Origin: Thermodesulfovibrionales bacterium | GTDB lineage: Bacteria > Nitrospirota > Thermodesulfovibrionia > Thermodesulfovibrionales > SM23-35 | Assembly (NCBI GenBank): GCA_022013235.1 | Contig: JAKLQR010000354.1 | Coordinates: 1-8,669 of the forward strand | DNA: 8,669 bases | Reading direction: 5' to 3' | Shown here: in pieces, positions 1 through 7,052 of the stretch | How positions within the stretch are numbered: position 1 is the first letter of the stretch | How the letters are laid out: every line of letters starts with the position of its first letter | Made by a program: the position numbers and the translations under genes | The notes under the pieces: model-generated | Seen by the model: only the letters and a program-made list of their open reading frames with translations | What the model was told of the DNA's origin: nothing | Databases searched by the model: none

Positions 1-1716
1 GTCAAAGGGTTTATAGAAGTCCTTCACTACCTTCACCCATTTCAGCTTGCCGTCCTCGATATGGTCAAGCTCATCCTCCATCTTCGCAGTGAAGCTCACA
101 TCAATAAGCTCGGGGAATTTCTCGACGAGAAAGTCGTTCACGACCACACCGAGTTCCGTCGGGGAAAACTTTCCCTCTGTTTTCTGGACGTACTTTCTGT
201 CCTGTATCGTCGAAAGAATCGCCGCATAGGTACTCGGCCGCCCGATCCCTTTCTCTTCAAGCGCTTTCACAAGTGTTGCCTCGGTATACCGCGGAGGCGG
301 CTGGGTAAAATGCTGTTTGGGCTGGAGAGAGAGAAGCTTCAGGGTTTCTCCTTCCTGGAGCGGAGGCAGTGTGAGCCCGTTTTCTTCTTCAGTTTCGTCC
401 TTGCCTTCCGTATAGAGCGCCATGAACCCATCGAAGCGGATTACCGTCCCGGAGGATCTGAATTCATATGCGCCGGCGGGCTGGTCGCCCTGGGGGCTGT
501 GAATGGTGAACGTTGTCTGCTCAAGCTGTGCAGGCGACATCTGGCTTGAGATAAAACGGTTCCATATCAGCGTATAGAGTGAAAACTGGTCTTTCGAAAG
601 AAACTGCCTGATAGCATCAGGCCGCTTATCCTGATAGGTAGGCCGTATCGCCTCATGGGCTTCCTGGGCCGACGCCTTGCTTTTGTAGACTGGTGGTTTT
701 TCCGGAGCGTAATCCGTTCCGAATTTTTCCCGTATAAGCTCCCGCGCCCAAACCTGGGCCTCTGAAGCAAGCCGGTGTGAATCCGTTCTCATGTACGTAA
801 TAAGACCGGCAGACCCTTCGCCGCCGAGTTCCACTCCTTCATAGAGCTGTTGCGCCACCATCATCGTCTTTTTTGCCGGGAACCTCAGCTTGCGCGCCGC
901 TTCCTGCTGGAGCGTGCTTGTGATGAACGGCGGGTAAGGCATCCTCCTTCTCTGTTTCCGGTCGATTTTGCTCAGGATAAAATTATTATTCTGCAAATCG
1001 GCAACGATGCTGTTCGCCATGTCGCCGTTGGGAACAAGAAACTTGTTCTCTGTTTCCGCCCCCGTGTTTATCCTGAAAAGCCTCGCCCAGAACACCGGGA
1101 GTTTCGAGCCTTCAAATTCCGCATTGATACTCCAGTATTCTTCGGATTGAAAAGCCTCGATAGCCCGCTCCTTGTCTACGACAAGCCTGACGACCACAGA
1201 CTGTACTCTCCCTGCGCTCAGGCCCCTTCGCACTTTCTTCCAGAGGAGAGGACTGAGTCCGTACCCGACCAGCCTGTCAAGTATCCTCCGTGCCTGCTGC
1301 GCTTCAACTTTATTCATATCTATCTTCTCAGGGTGCTGAATCGCCTCAAGGACGGCACGCGAAGTAATTTCATTAAATATAATCCGGTATATTTTCTCAT
1401 TGAGCGTTTTGGATTTTTTATCCGCGATCTCTGTCGCAATGTGCCAGGCAATCGCCTCTCCCTCTCTGTCAGGGTCCGGGGCAAGATAGATCCTGTCGGC
1501 CTCTTTTGAGGCCTTCTTGAGTTCCCTGATAATCTTCTCCTTGCCCGGTATCACCACATACTGCGGAGCGAAATCCTTTTCGACATCGACACCGAGATTT
1601 TTTGCGGGGAGGTCTTTCACATGACCGACAGACGCCTTGACCGTAAAATCCTTCCCGAGTATTTTATTTATCGTCTTTGCCTTTGCAGGCGATTCAACAA
1701 TAACAAGAGTCTTCAT
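1..1716 (-). CDS. topA: DNA topoisomerase I (type IA), 3' end cut by window edge
   Basis: The enzyme relaxes negatively supercoiled DNA by cutting one strand through a 5'-phosphotyrosine intermediate. I translated the minus strand from the ATG at 1714-1716, and the frame stays open for 572 codons to the left edge. The protein begins MKTLVIVESPAKAKTI, the usual Toprim start, with catalytic Glu8. The acidic motif DPDREGEAIAWH starts at residue 81 (Asp81, Asp83, Glu85). The nucleophile is Tyr308 in GLITYMRTDS, and the motif GIGRPSTYA follows near residue 490. The C-terminal end, where zinc-ribbon modules usually lie, is outside the window. The ATG overlaps the dprA stop as ATGA, with a weak GAGG about 11 nt upstream, so translation is probably coupled to dprA. 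Identity is very secure. Confidence 0.97.
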   Translation of the reverse strand, partial: MKTLVIVESPAKAKTINKILGKDFTVKASVGHVKDLPAKNLGVDVEKDFAPQYVVIPGKEKIIRELKKASKEADRIYLAPDPDREGEAIAWHIATEIADKKSKTLNEKIYRIIFNEITSRAVLEAIQHPEKIDMNKVEAQQARRILDRLVGYGLSPLLWKKVRRGLSAGRVQSVVVRLVVDKERAIEAFQSEEYWSINAEFEGSKLPVFWARLFRINTGAETENKFLVPNGDMANSIVADLQNNNFILSKIDRKQRRRMPYPPFITSTLQQEAARKLRFPAKKTMMVAQQLYEGVELGGEGSAGLITYMRTDSHRLASEAQVWARELIREKFGTDYAPEKPPVYKSKASAQEAHEAIRPTYQDKRPDAIRQFLSKDQFSLYTLIWNRFISSQMSPAQLEQTTFTIHSPQGDQPAGAYEFRSSGTVIRFDGFMALYTEGKDETEEENGLTLPPLQEGETLKLLSLQPKQHFTQPPPRYTEATLVKALEEKGIGRPSTYAAILSTIQDRKYVQKTEGKFSPTELGVVVNDFLVEKFPELIDVSFTAKMEDELDHIEDGKLKWVKVVKDFYKPFD

Positions 1717-2834
1717 GCAAGATAAAACCTCTTTCCTGAAATTTGTTTCACCGCGCCTTTCAATTCTAATCCGAGGAGGATGCCGAGCACCTTCGATGCC
1801 GGCAATCCGCTCTCGCGTGAAATAGCGTCAACCTGTTTCGGTTCACCGGAGAGGAGATCACAGAGTGTCTTTTCCTCCCCGGTAACATCTACGACTGCCT
1901 TATCTCTTAATTTTATAAATCCTTTGAGTACAGGGGCAAGTTCTTCCACAACATCTTCTGCTTTCTGAATCAGGACCGCCCCCCTTCTGATCAGGGTGTT
2001 CGTACCCAGCGAATTCGGAGAAGTAACATTCCCGGGGACTGCAAAAACCTCTCTTCCCTGTTCAAGGGCATACTCTGCGGTAATGAGGGACCCGCTGTCG
2101 TATGTTGCCTCAACGACCAGAGTACCGAGCGAAAGACCGCTGATGAGCCTGTTTCTCCTCGGAAAGTTTTCCTTGTCCGGACGCGTTCCCGGAGGGAATT
2201 CACTGAGAACACATCCCTCCCGTGCAATCTTTTCCATAAGGCCCTTGTTCTCCGGAGGATAGGGGATATCAAGTCCCGAGCCGAGCACCGCGATAGTTCT
2301 CCCCCCCGCTTTCAGTGCGCCGCGGTGAGAGATTGAGTCAATACCCCGTGCCATTCCGCTTACAATGGTAAATCCCATGGATGCAAGGTCCTCTGATAAT
2401 TTCTCCGCGACCGATACCCCATAGTCTGTCGGCCTCCTGGATCCTACGATTGCAAGCGCGTACTTATCCTCTGTTTCGGACCCGCCCATCTGATAGAGGA
2501 CTACGGGTGCGTCTTCCACTGCCCGCAGCATCTCAGGGTACGAGGGATCGGAATACGGAACTGCCCTGATATCCCGCCTCGCCATCTCCGTAATCTGTTT
2601 GTCGATCCTGTCCCAGGCAGAAAATTCCCGAATACTGCCGGCGATCCGGCTGCTGATTCCATGCGAAGCGCGCAGTGAATCAGGTCCGGCAGAAAAAACC
2701 CTTTCGGGAGAACCGAATACCGAGAGCAGGTTCTTTGCTCTCACCGGCCCGACATCGGGCAATTGAGATAATGCAATCCAGTATCGAATATCCGACATTG
2801 ATTCCGAATGAATGACAGCTTGTAATGCCTGCAT
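1713..2834 (-). CDS. dprA: DNA-processing protein DprA (Smf)
   Basis: DprA binds incoming single-stranded DNA in the cytoplasm and loads RecA during natural transformation; in many non-competent bacteria it is simply conserved. The 373-residue product has the full family layout. An N-terminal helix-hairpin-helix/SAM-like region (about 15-75, with LPDVGPVRAKNLL) comes first. A Rossmann-like core follows (about 123-295), with AIVGSRRPTDYG, SGMARGIDS, VLGSGLDIPYP, FPRRNRLISGLS, SGSLITAEYALEQGREVFAVPG and NTLIRRGA. A small winged-helix domain ends the protein (about 320-373). The first ATG has no visible ribosome-binding site. Met13 (start at 2798, MSDIRYWIALSQLPDVG) fits typical DprA N-termini and has a weak GGA 6 nt upstream, so the true start may be there. 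The gene lies 7 bp after argG and overlaps topA by 4 bp. Confidence 0.96.
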   Translation of the reverse strand: MQALQAVIHSESMSDIRYWIALSQLPDVGPVRAKNLLSVFGSPERVFSAGPDSLRASHGISSRIAGSIREFSAWDRIDKQITEMARRDIRAVPYSDPSYPEMLRAVEDAPVVLYQMGGSETEDKYALAIVGSRRPTDYGVSVAEKLSEDLASMGFTIVSGMARGIDSISHRGALKAGGRTIAVLGSGLDIPYPPENKGLMEKIAREGCVLSEFPPGTRPDKENFPRRNRLISGLSLGTLVVEATYDSGSLITAEYALEQGREVFAVPGNVTSPNSLGTNTLIRRGAVLIQKAEDVVEELAPVLKGFIKLRDKAVVDVTGEEKTLCDLLSGEPKQVDAISRESGLPASKVLGILLGLELKGAVKQISGKRFYLA

Positions 2835-2841
2835 CGCGTAT

Positions 2842-4041
2842 TTACTTGCTTGAGTGTTTCAGGCTTTTCAATTTCAGCCTTAATGCGTTGATCCTGATAA
2901 ATCCCTCCGCATCCTTTTGATTGTAAACATCTTCGGCCTCAAAGGTTACAAGTTTTGTGTCGTATAATGAATGCGGCGATTTTCGCCCCGCAACAAAGCA
3001 ACTTCCTTTATAGAGCTTCACCCTCGCGGTTCCTGTAACGTCTTTCTGTATGTCGTCTATCATGTTCTGCAGGACGACCCTCTCCGGAGAGAACCAGTAT
3101 CCGTAATAAATCAGCTCCGCATAGCGAGGGACAAGGGTGTCCCTCAGGTGCATGACTTCCCTGTCAAGCACGAGCGATTCAACCGCCCTGTGCGCGGCAT
3201 GAAGCACCGTGCCCCCCGGGGTTTCATAGACGCCCCGTGATTTTATCCCCACGTACCTGTTTTCGACGATATCAACTCTTCCGACGCCATGCGCCCCTGC
3301 GATAGTATTGAGCCTTGCAAGGAGGCGTGCAGGAGAGAGGCGGTCGCCGTCAACAGCCACCGGGTTCCCGTTCCTGTATGTTATTTGAAGATACCGTGCT
3401 TTGCCTGTTGCCTTTTCCGGGGGGGTAATCATTGTGTACATATCCTGCGGCGGCTCTTTCCATGGGTCCTCTAGGATTCCGCCTTCATAGCTTATATGGA
3501 AAAGGTTTCTGTCTATGCTGTAGGGTTTCGCCTTTGTCGCCTCAACAGGAATGCTGTGTTTCTGCGCGTATTCTATCAAAGAGCTCCTCGAATCGAAGGG
3601 CCATTCCCTCCATGGAGCGATAACCTTGATATCCGGTTTCAGCGCATAATAGGTAAGTTCGAACCTTACCTGGTCGTTCCCTTTTCCTGTCGCTCCATGC
3701 GCAACGGCATAAGCCCGTTCTTTTTTTGCAATATCGATCTGCTTTTTTGCGATTAACGGCCGTGCGATCGACGTTCCGAGGAGATACGAGCCCTCGTATA
3801 CCGCATTCGCTCTGAGCATGGGGAAGAGGTAATTGCGGGTGAATTCCTCCCGGAGGTCCTCGACATATACCTTCGATGCCCCGGTCTGCAGGGCCTTTTT
3901 CTTGATTTCCTCAAGGTCTTCGCCCTGCCCGAGGTCTGCGCAGAATGCAATAACTTCAGCCCCGTATGTCTCTTTCAGCCACTCTATCGCGACAGAGGTA
4001 TCAAGTCCTCCGGAGTAGGCAAGGACTATCTTGTTCTTCAC
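2842..4041 (-). CDS. argG: Argininosuccinate synthase
   Basis: It joins citrulline and aspartate using ATP to make argininosuccinate, the penultimate step of arginine synthesis in the cytosol. Visible motifs are the PP-loop AYSGGLDTS (residues 8-16), ADLGQGED, YEGSYLLGTSIARP (82-95) and GATGKGNDQVRFE (116-128), followed by the synthetase domain with APWREW and ETPGGTVLHAAHRA. The frame is open up to 4101, and ATG at 4059 is possible. I chose the GTG at 4041 because GGAGG lies exactly 7 nt upstream and the protein then begins KNKIVLAYSGGLDTS, as usual for the family. This gives 399 residues, a normal length. It heads the minus-strand train argG-dprA-topA. No other arginine gene is in the window. 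Confidence 0.95.
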   Translation of the reverse strand: MKNKIVLAYSGGLDTSVAIEWLKETYGAEVIAFCADLGQGEDLEEIKKKALQTGASKVYVEDLREEFTRNYLFPMLRANAVYEGSYLLGTSIARPLIAKKQIDIAKKERAYAVAHGATGKGNDQVRFELTYYALKPDIKVIAPWREWPFDSRSSLIEYAQKHSIPVEATKAKPYSIDRNLFHISYEGGILEDPWKEPPQDMYTMITPPEKATGKARYLQITYRNGNPVAVDGDRLSPARLLARLNTIAGAHGVGRVDIVENRYVGIKSRGVYETPGGTVLHAAHRAVESLVLDREVMHLRDTLVPRYAELIYYGYWFSPERVVLQNMIDDIQKDVTGTARVKLYKGSCFVAGRKSPHSLYDTKLVTFEAEDVYNQKDAEGFIRINALRLKLKSLKHSSK

Positions 4042-4048
4042 GGATATG

Positions 4049-4053
4049 CCTCC
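4049..4053 (-). promoter_or_regulatory. Ribosome-binding site that fixes the argG GTG start
   Basis: On the minus strand GGAGG stands 7 nt before GTG at 4041. The upstream in-frame ATG at 4059 has only a purine-rich AGAAGAA before it, so this site favours the GTG start and a 399-residue ArgG. Confidence 0.7.
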
Positions 4054-4104
4054 ATTCATTGTGTTCTTCTGCAAGAAAGCAGCGATACCGCTTCCAAACA
4101 ATCA

Positions 4105-4134
4105 ACCTTAGCATAAAAGGCAGAAAAATGTAAA
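4105..4134 (-). promoter_or_regulatory. Weak candidate promoter for argG
   Basis: Read on the minus strand, TTTACA (4129-4134) is followed after 18 nt by TAAGGT (4105-4110), preceded by TG as in an extended -10. The -10 match is poor, so this is only the best candidate in the argG leader. No clear ARG-box palindrome was recognised. Confidence 0.25.
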
Positions 4135-4182
4135 ACGGTCGCAGTGCGTGGAAATTTACCGATAAAAAATCACCAAGGGTTT

Positions 4183-4274
4183 CCTCTCCCTTGATGGGAG
4201 AGGATTAAGGAGAGGGTGAAAGGCACCCGGAAAGGTAACCCCTCCCCTCTGTCCCCTCCCACAAGGGGAGGGGA
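4183..4274. repeat. Pair of inverted GC-rich hairpin repeats between argG and fur
   Basis: Unit A (4183-4218) is CCTCTCCC, loop TTGAT, GGGAGAGG, then a third arm GGAGAGGG at 4209-4216. Unit B (4237-4274) is the same design on the opposite strand: arm CCCCTCCCCT, then TCCCCTCCC, loop ACAAG, GGGAGGGGA (perfect 9-bp stem, 4252-4260 with 4266-4274). Each unit has one arm able to pair with either of two complementary arms, so two folds compete. The layout resembles a REP/BIME-type composite. Lying between two divergent promoters, it could act as a bidirectional transcription barrier, but neither side has the U-tract of a classical terminator. Confidence 0.7.
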
Positions 4275-4329
4275 TTTCGGTTTGGATTGGCGACTTGTTT
4301 CTCAATTTTTCGGCATTGTTATAAGCATA

Positions 4330-4359
4330 TTGACAGCAGAGCTTCTGTTCAGGTAAAAT
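4330..4359 (+). promoter_or_regulatory. Sigma70-type promoter of the fur-feoB operon
   Basis: TTGACA at 4330-4335 is a perfect -35 box. TAAAAT at 4354-4359 matches five of six bases of the -10 box, with an 18-nt spacer. Transcription should start near 4366, giving a leader of only about 24 nt before the fur ATG. A Fur-box-like palindrome starts 4 nt after the -10. Confidence 0.75.
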
Positions 4360-4362
4360 TGT

Positions 4363-4383
4363 AATTGAGACTCATTATCAATT
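4363..4383 (+). promoter_or_regulatory. Fur-box-like operator overlapping the transcription start
   Basis: The core TGAGACT-C-ATTATCA matches the 7-1-7 Fur inverted repeat TGATAAT-N-ATTATCA at 12 of 14 defined bases. Symmetry extends outward as AATTGA...TCAATT over 21 bp. It covers the predicted start site, so an iron-loaded Fur bound here should block transcription of the operon. Being directly upstream of a Fur-family gene and feoB, it is most simply an autoregulatory, iron-responsive operator. This is inferred, not shown. Confidence 0.75.
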
Positions 4384-4389
4384 AAACCC

Positions 4390-4842
4390 ATGCGAGAGAA
4401 ACCCGTACAGAAGCAGGTATTCAGCAGATTCCTGAAAGAGCGCGGTCAGCGGTTCACCAAAGAGCGGTCAGCCATCCTGGAGAAAACTATGTCCCGGAAC
4501 GGCCATTTCGACCCTGAAACCCTCTATATCGAGATACGGAAAGCGGGGGCAAAAGCTTCCCGGGCATCCGTCTACAGGACGATCAGCCTCCTCTGTGAAT
4601 GCGGCCTCATCGAACAGGTGAGGAAAACAGAACACGGCACGGTGTATGAACGCTCGTTTGGTCACGAGCATCACGACCACATGCTCTGCATCGGATGCGG
4701 CAGCGCAATCGAATTCTATTCGGACAAGCTTGAACGGCTTCAGGAAGACCTCTGCAGGCAGCAGGGGTTTCAGGGGACCACTCACACGCTGGAGATCAGG
4801 GGATATTGCAGAAAATGCCAGAAGAAAAAGAAACAGACCTAA
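4390..4842 (+). CDS. fur: Fur-family metal-dependent transcriptional repressor
   Basis: Fur proteins are cytoplasmic dimers that bind DNA when loaded with a regulatory metal and repress uptake genes. The 150-residue product has the N-terminal winged helix (about 10-85), with GQRFTKERSAIL and the recognition helix in SRASVYRTISLL. A metal-rich dimerisation domain follows, with HEHHDH at 92-97. Two CxxC pairs, Cys100/Cys103 and Cys140/Cys143, form the expected structural zinc site. The tail is lysine-rich (KKKK). No Shine-Dalgarno motif precedes the ATG, and the predicted leader is about 24 nt. A Fur box in its own promoter and the overlapping feoB favour an iron-sensing Fur; PerR or Zur specificity cannot be excluded from sequence alone. 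Confidence 0.9.
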   Translation: MREKPVQKQVFSRFLKERGQRFTKERSAILEKTMSRNGHFDPETLYIEIRKAGAKASRASVYRTISLLCECGLIEQVRKTEHGTVYERSFGHEHHDHMLCIGCGSAIEFYSDKLERLQEDLCRQQGFQGTTHTLEIRGYCRKCQKKKKQT

Positions 4843-6824
4843 CGCACCAGCGCCGGAGACAGAACCGAAAAGGAGGGCGGAATAAGGGCCAGATTGACGG
4901 GAAGGTCGTATTAATCGGCAATCCCAATGTCGGCAAGAGTGTGATCTTCGGCCTTCTGACCGGCCAGTATGTTACGGTATCTAATTACCCAGGCACAACG
5001 GTAGAGGTTTCGTACGGCAACGCTTCGATAAAGGACAAGACCCTCCTCGTCATCGATTCACCGGGAGTGAACAACCTGACCCCCATGAGCGAGGACGAGA
5101 AGGTGACAAGAGACATCCTCCTGAAGGAAAAGCTCGACTCTGTAGTGCTTGTTGCAGATGCAAAAAATGTGAAGCGGGCCCTCATGCTCCTCATACAGCT
5201 TGCGGAAATGGAACTCCCGTGCATTCTCGACCTGAATATGGAAGATGAGGCAAAGGCCCGGGGCATCGAGATAGACTACACGGAACTCGGTGCGCTCCTC
5301 GGTGTCGGAATAATCGGCACAATCGCTCCCCAGAGAAAAGGCCTGCAAAGATTGAGGGACGCAGTTCTTGAGCCACGAGTGCCTTCCCTTGCCCTCCGGT
5401 ATCACGGGGTAATCGAAGAATATGCCGAAAAAATTACATCTCTGCTTCCCGACGCACCCATCGCAAAGCGTTCTCTGGCGCTTATGATCCTTTCGGGTGA
5501 CGAGAGCCTCAAGGACTGGCTCATGACGAACCTCAAAACAGAGGATATCAAACAGATCGAAGACCTCAGGGATGAGGCACAGTCCAGGGTAAAGGAGCCG
5601 ATCTCGTACATGATCGGGCACAGCAGGATAAAATATGCGGAAGAGATCACCGGAAAAGTCCAGAGGAACGGCAATGTCCAGTCAGGCACTTTTTTTCAGC
5701 ATCTGAACAGATGGACCATTCACCCCGTCTACGGAATTCCGGTCCTGCTCTTTGTCATCTTCTGTTTCTATGAATTTGTCGGAAACTTCGGCGCCGGGTT
5801 CCTCGTTGATTTCTTTGAAGAGGTCATATTCGGGACCTATCTCAACCCCATAATAAGGAAGACGGTCGAATCTCTCGTCCCCCTGCCATTTCTCCAGGAC
5901 ATGCTGATCGGCCCCTATGGAATCTTTACCATGGCGGTCACCTATGCGCTGGGCATCATCCTCCCTATCACTGCAACCTTTTTCCTTGCATTTGGTTTTC
6001 TCGAGGACAGCGGGTATCTGCCGAGGCTCGCCGTGATCTCGAACAAGGTATTCAGGTCCATCGGCCTGAACGGCAAGGCTATCCTCCCCATGATTCTCGG
6101 CCTCGGATGCGGAACCATGGCGGTAATGACCACGCGGATACTTGAAACCAAACGCGAGCGCCTGCTGGCCACCTTTCTCATCGCCCTTGCTATCCCTTGC
6201 TCGGCACAGCTTGGCATCATCTTCGGCATGCTCGGGAACCTCTCTCTCCGTGCGACTTTGTGGTGGGCAGGGTGTATTCTGTTCGTATTTTTTCTATCGG
6301 GTTATCTCGCATCAAGGTTCCTCCCGGGTGAAAGACCGGATTTTTTTATTGAACTGCCCCCGCTCCGGGTCCCCACCGTAAGGAACATTCTTATGAAGAC
6401 GCTGAGCAGGATCGAGTGGTATCTGAAGGAGGCGGTACCCCTCTTCATCCTCGGCACGCTCGTCCTCTTTTTCCTTGACAAGATCATGGTGCTCAACCGT
6501 ATTGTCGAGGGCTCATCGCCACTCGTCGTGCAGTTCCTCGGACTTCCCGCAAAAACTACAGAGGCCTTCATCATGGGTTTCCTCAGGAGGGACTACGGCG
6601 CAGCAGGACTCTTTGATATGGCGAGAAAGGGGCTGTTAAATGAAAACCAGGTCATAGTGAGCCTGGTTACCCTGACACTTTTTGTGCCCTGCATCGCAAA
6701 TTTCTTCATGATCGTGAAAGAGAGGGGGCCGAGGACTGCCTTCCTGATGATGGCGCTCATTATTCCGTTTGCACTGCTTGTGGGGGGCGCACTCAATTAT
6801 ATCCTTACCACATTGTCTCTCTAA
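4815..6824 (+). CDS. feoB: Ferrous iron transport protein B
   Basis: FeoB is an inner-membrane Fe(II) importer with an N-terminal GTPase. Numbered from ATG 4815 (669 residues), it has G1 GNPNVGKS (35-42), G2 YPGTT (58-62), G3 DSPG (81-84) and G4 NMED (141-144). A helical linker leads to about eight hydrophobic segments from residue 304 to the end. The two Gate regions contain LGLGCGTMAVMTTR (Cys432), PCSAQLG (Cys462), FLRRDYGAAGL and FVPCIANF (Cys626). Before G1 is an unusual basic tail (RRRQNRKGGRNKG). The start overlaps fur by 28 bp, or 37 bp if TTG 4806 is used; an AGGGGA lies at 4798-4803. It is about 100 residues shorter than E. coli FeoB (773). No feoA is adjacent, so the operon seems to be fur-feoB only. 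Confidence 0.95.
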   Translation: MPEEKETDLTHQRRRQNRKGGRNKGQIDGKVVLIGNPNVGKSVIFGLLTGQYVTVSNYPGTTVEVSYGNASIKDKTLLVIDSPGVNNLTPMSEDEKVTRDILLKEKLDSVVLVADAKNVKRALMLLIQLAEMELPCILDLNMEDEAKARGIEIDYTELGALLGVGIIGTIAPQRKGLQRLRDAVLEPRVPSLALRYHGVIEEYAEKITSLLPDAPIAKRSLALMILSGDESLKDWLMTNLKTEDIKQIEDLRDEAQSRVKEPISYMIGHSRIKYAEEITGKVQRNGNVQSGTFFQHLNRWTIHPVYGIPVLLFVIFCFYEFVGNFGAGFLVDFFEEVIFGTYLNPIIRKTVESLVPLPFLQDMLIGPYGIFTMAVTYALGIILPITATFFLAFGFLEDSGYLPRLAVISNKVFRSIGLNGKAILPMILGLGCGTMAVMTTRILETKRERLLATFLIALAIPCSAQLGIIFGMLGNLSLRATLWWAGCILFVFFLSGYLASRFLPGERPDFFIELPPLRVPTVRNILMKTLSRIEWYLKEAVPLFILGTLVLFFLDKIMVLNRIVEGSSPLVVQFLGLPAKTTEAFIMGFLRRDYGAAGLFDMARKGLLNENQVIVSLVTLTLFVPCIANFFMIVKERGPRTAFLMMALIIPFALLVGGALNYILTTLSL

Positions 6825-6847
6825 CGCTCTCAGATAATATAACCCCA

Positions 6848-6889
6848 GGGGTGGTATAACCACAGAGGCACTGAGACACAGAGTTATAA
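6848..6889 (+). repeat. Repeat copy R1 (CACAGAG family)
   Basis: The copy begins GGGGTGGTATAACCACAGAG and ends ACACAGAGTTATAA. It is nearly identical to R3, 163 bp downstream in the same orientation (one mismatch in the core), and inverted relative to R2, R4 and R5. It lies 23 bp after the feoB stop and contains the stop codon of the pseudogene remnant read leftward into it. Confidence 0.85.
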
Positions 6890-6945
6890 CACAAACTGCT
6901 TAATCCCATGTTTTAAAACAACTGCATGAAACCGGTTTTTATTTT
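6884..6945 (-). pseudogene. Decayed 3' remnant of a GxxExxY gene
   Basis: On the minus strand the last codons read VLKHGIKQFVL then TAA. They align residue for residue with the C-terminus VLKHGIRRFVL of the intact GxxExxY gene at 7047-7448. Upstream, the shared AAAACCGGTTT is joined directly to the tail through a deletion of about 13 nt that breaks the frame, and homology ends near 6945. The rest of the gene is gone. The relation to the intact copy is seen directly in the sequence. Confidence 0.8.
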
Positions 6946-6961
6946 TGGAATTTGTACGTTA

Positions 6962-7005
6962 TCCTCAGTGTCTCCGTGTCTCAGTGGTTTATTCTGTTTT
7001 TCTGA
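6962..7005 (-). repeat. Repeat copy R2 (CACAGAG family, inverted)
   Basis: The plus strand reads CCTCAGTGTCTCCGTGTCTC then AGTGGTTTATTCTGTTTTTC, the inverted form of R1/R3 with the AT-rich tail also seen at R4 and R5. It closes the right side of the 158-bp degenerate unit, and only about 5 bp separate it from R3. Confidence 0.8.
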
Positions 7006-7010
7006 TAGAT

Positions 7011-7052
7011 GGGGTGGTATAACCACAGAGACACTGAGACACAGAGTTATAA
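7011..7052 (+). repeat. Repeat copy R3 (CACAGAG family), left end of intact unit
   Basis: It begins GGGGTGGTATAACCACAGAG and ends ACACAGAGTTATAA, matching R1. It supplies the TAA stop (7047-7049) of the GxxExxY gene, which runs leftward into it. Confidence 0.85.

Noticed and set aside
850..1509. A 219-codon open frame on the plus strand, and another at 61-549
   Set aside because: Both lie antisense to the well-supported topA frame, have no ribosome-binding site and show no recognisable domain.
4806..4814. TTG at 4806 as the feoB start
   Set aside because: The purine stretch AGGGGA ends only 2 nt before it, too close. ATG 4815 is a better codon, although the difference is only three residues.
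5058..5621. A 187-codon open frame on the minus strand
   Set aside because: It is antisense to the GTPase domain of feoB and its translation shows no family features.
6825..6852. A factor-independent terminator after feoB at ACCCCAGGGGT
   Set aside because: The palindrome leaves a one-base loop and is not followed by a T-run.
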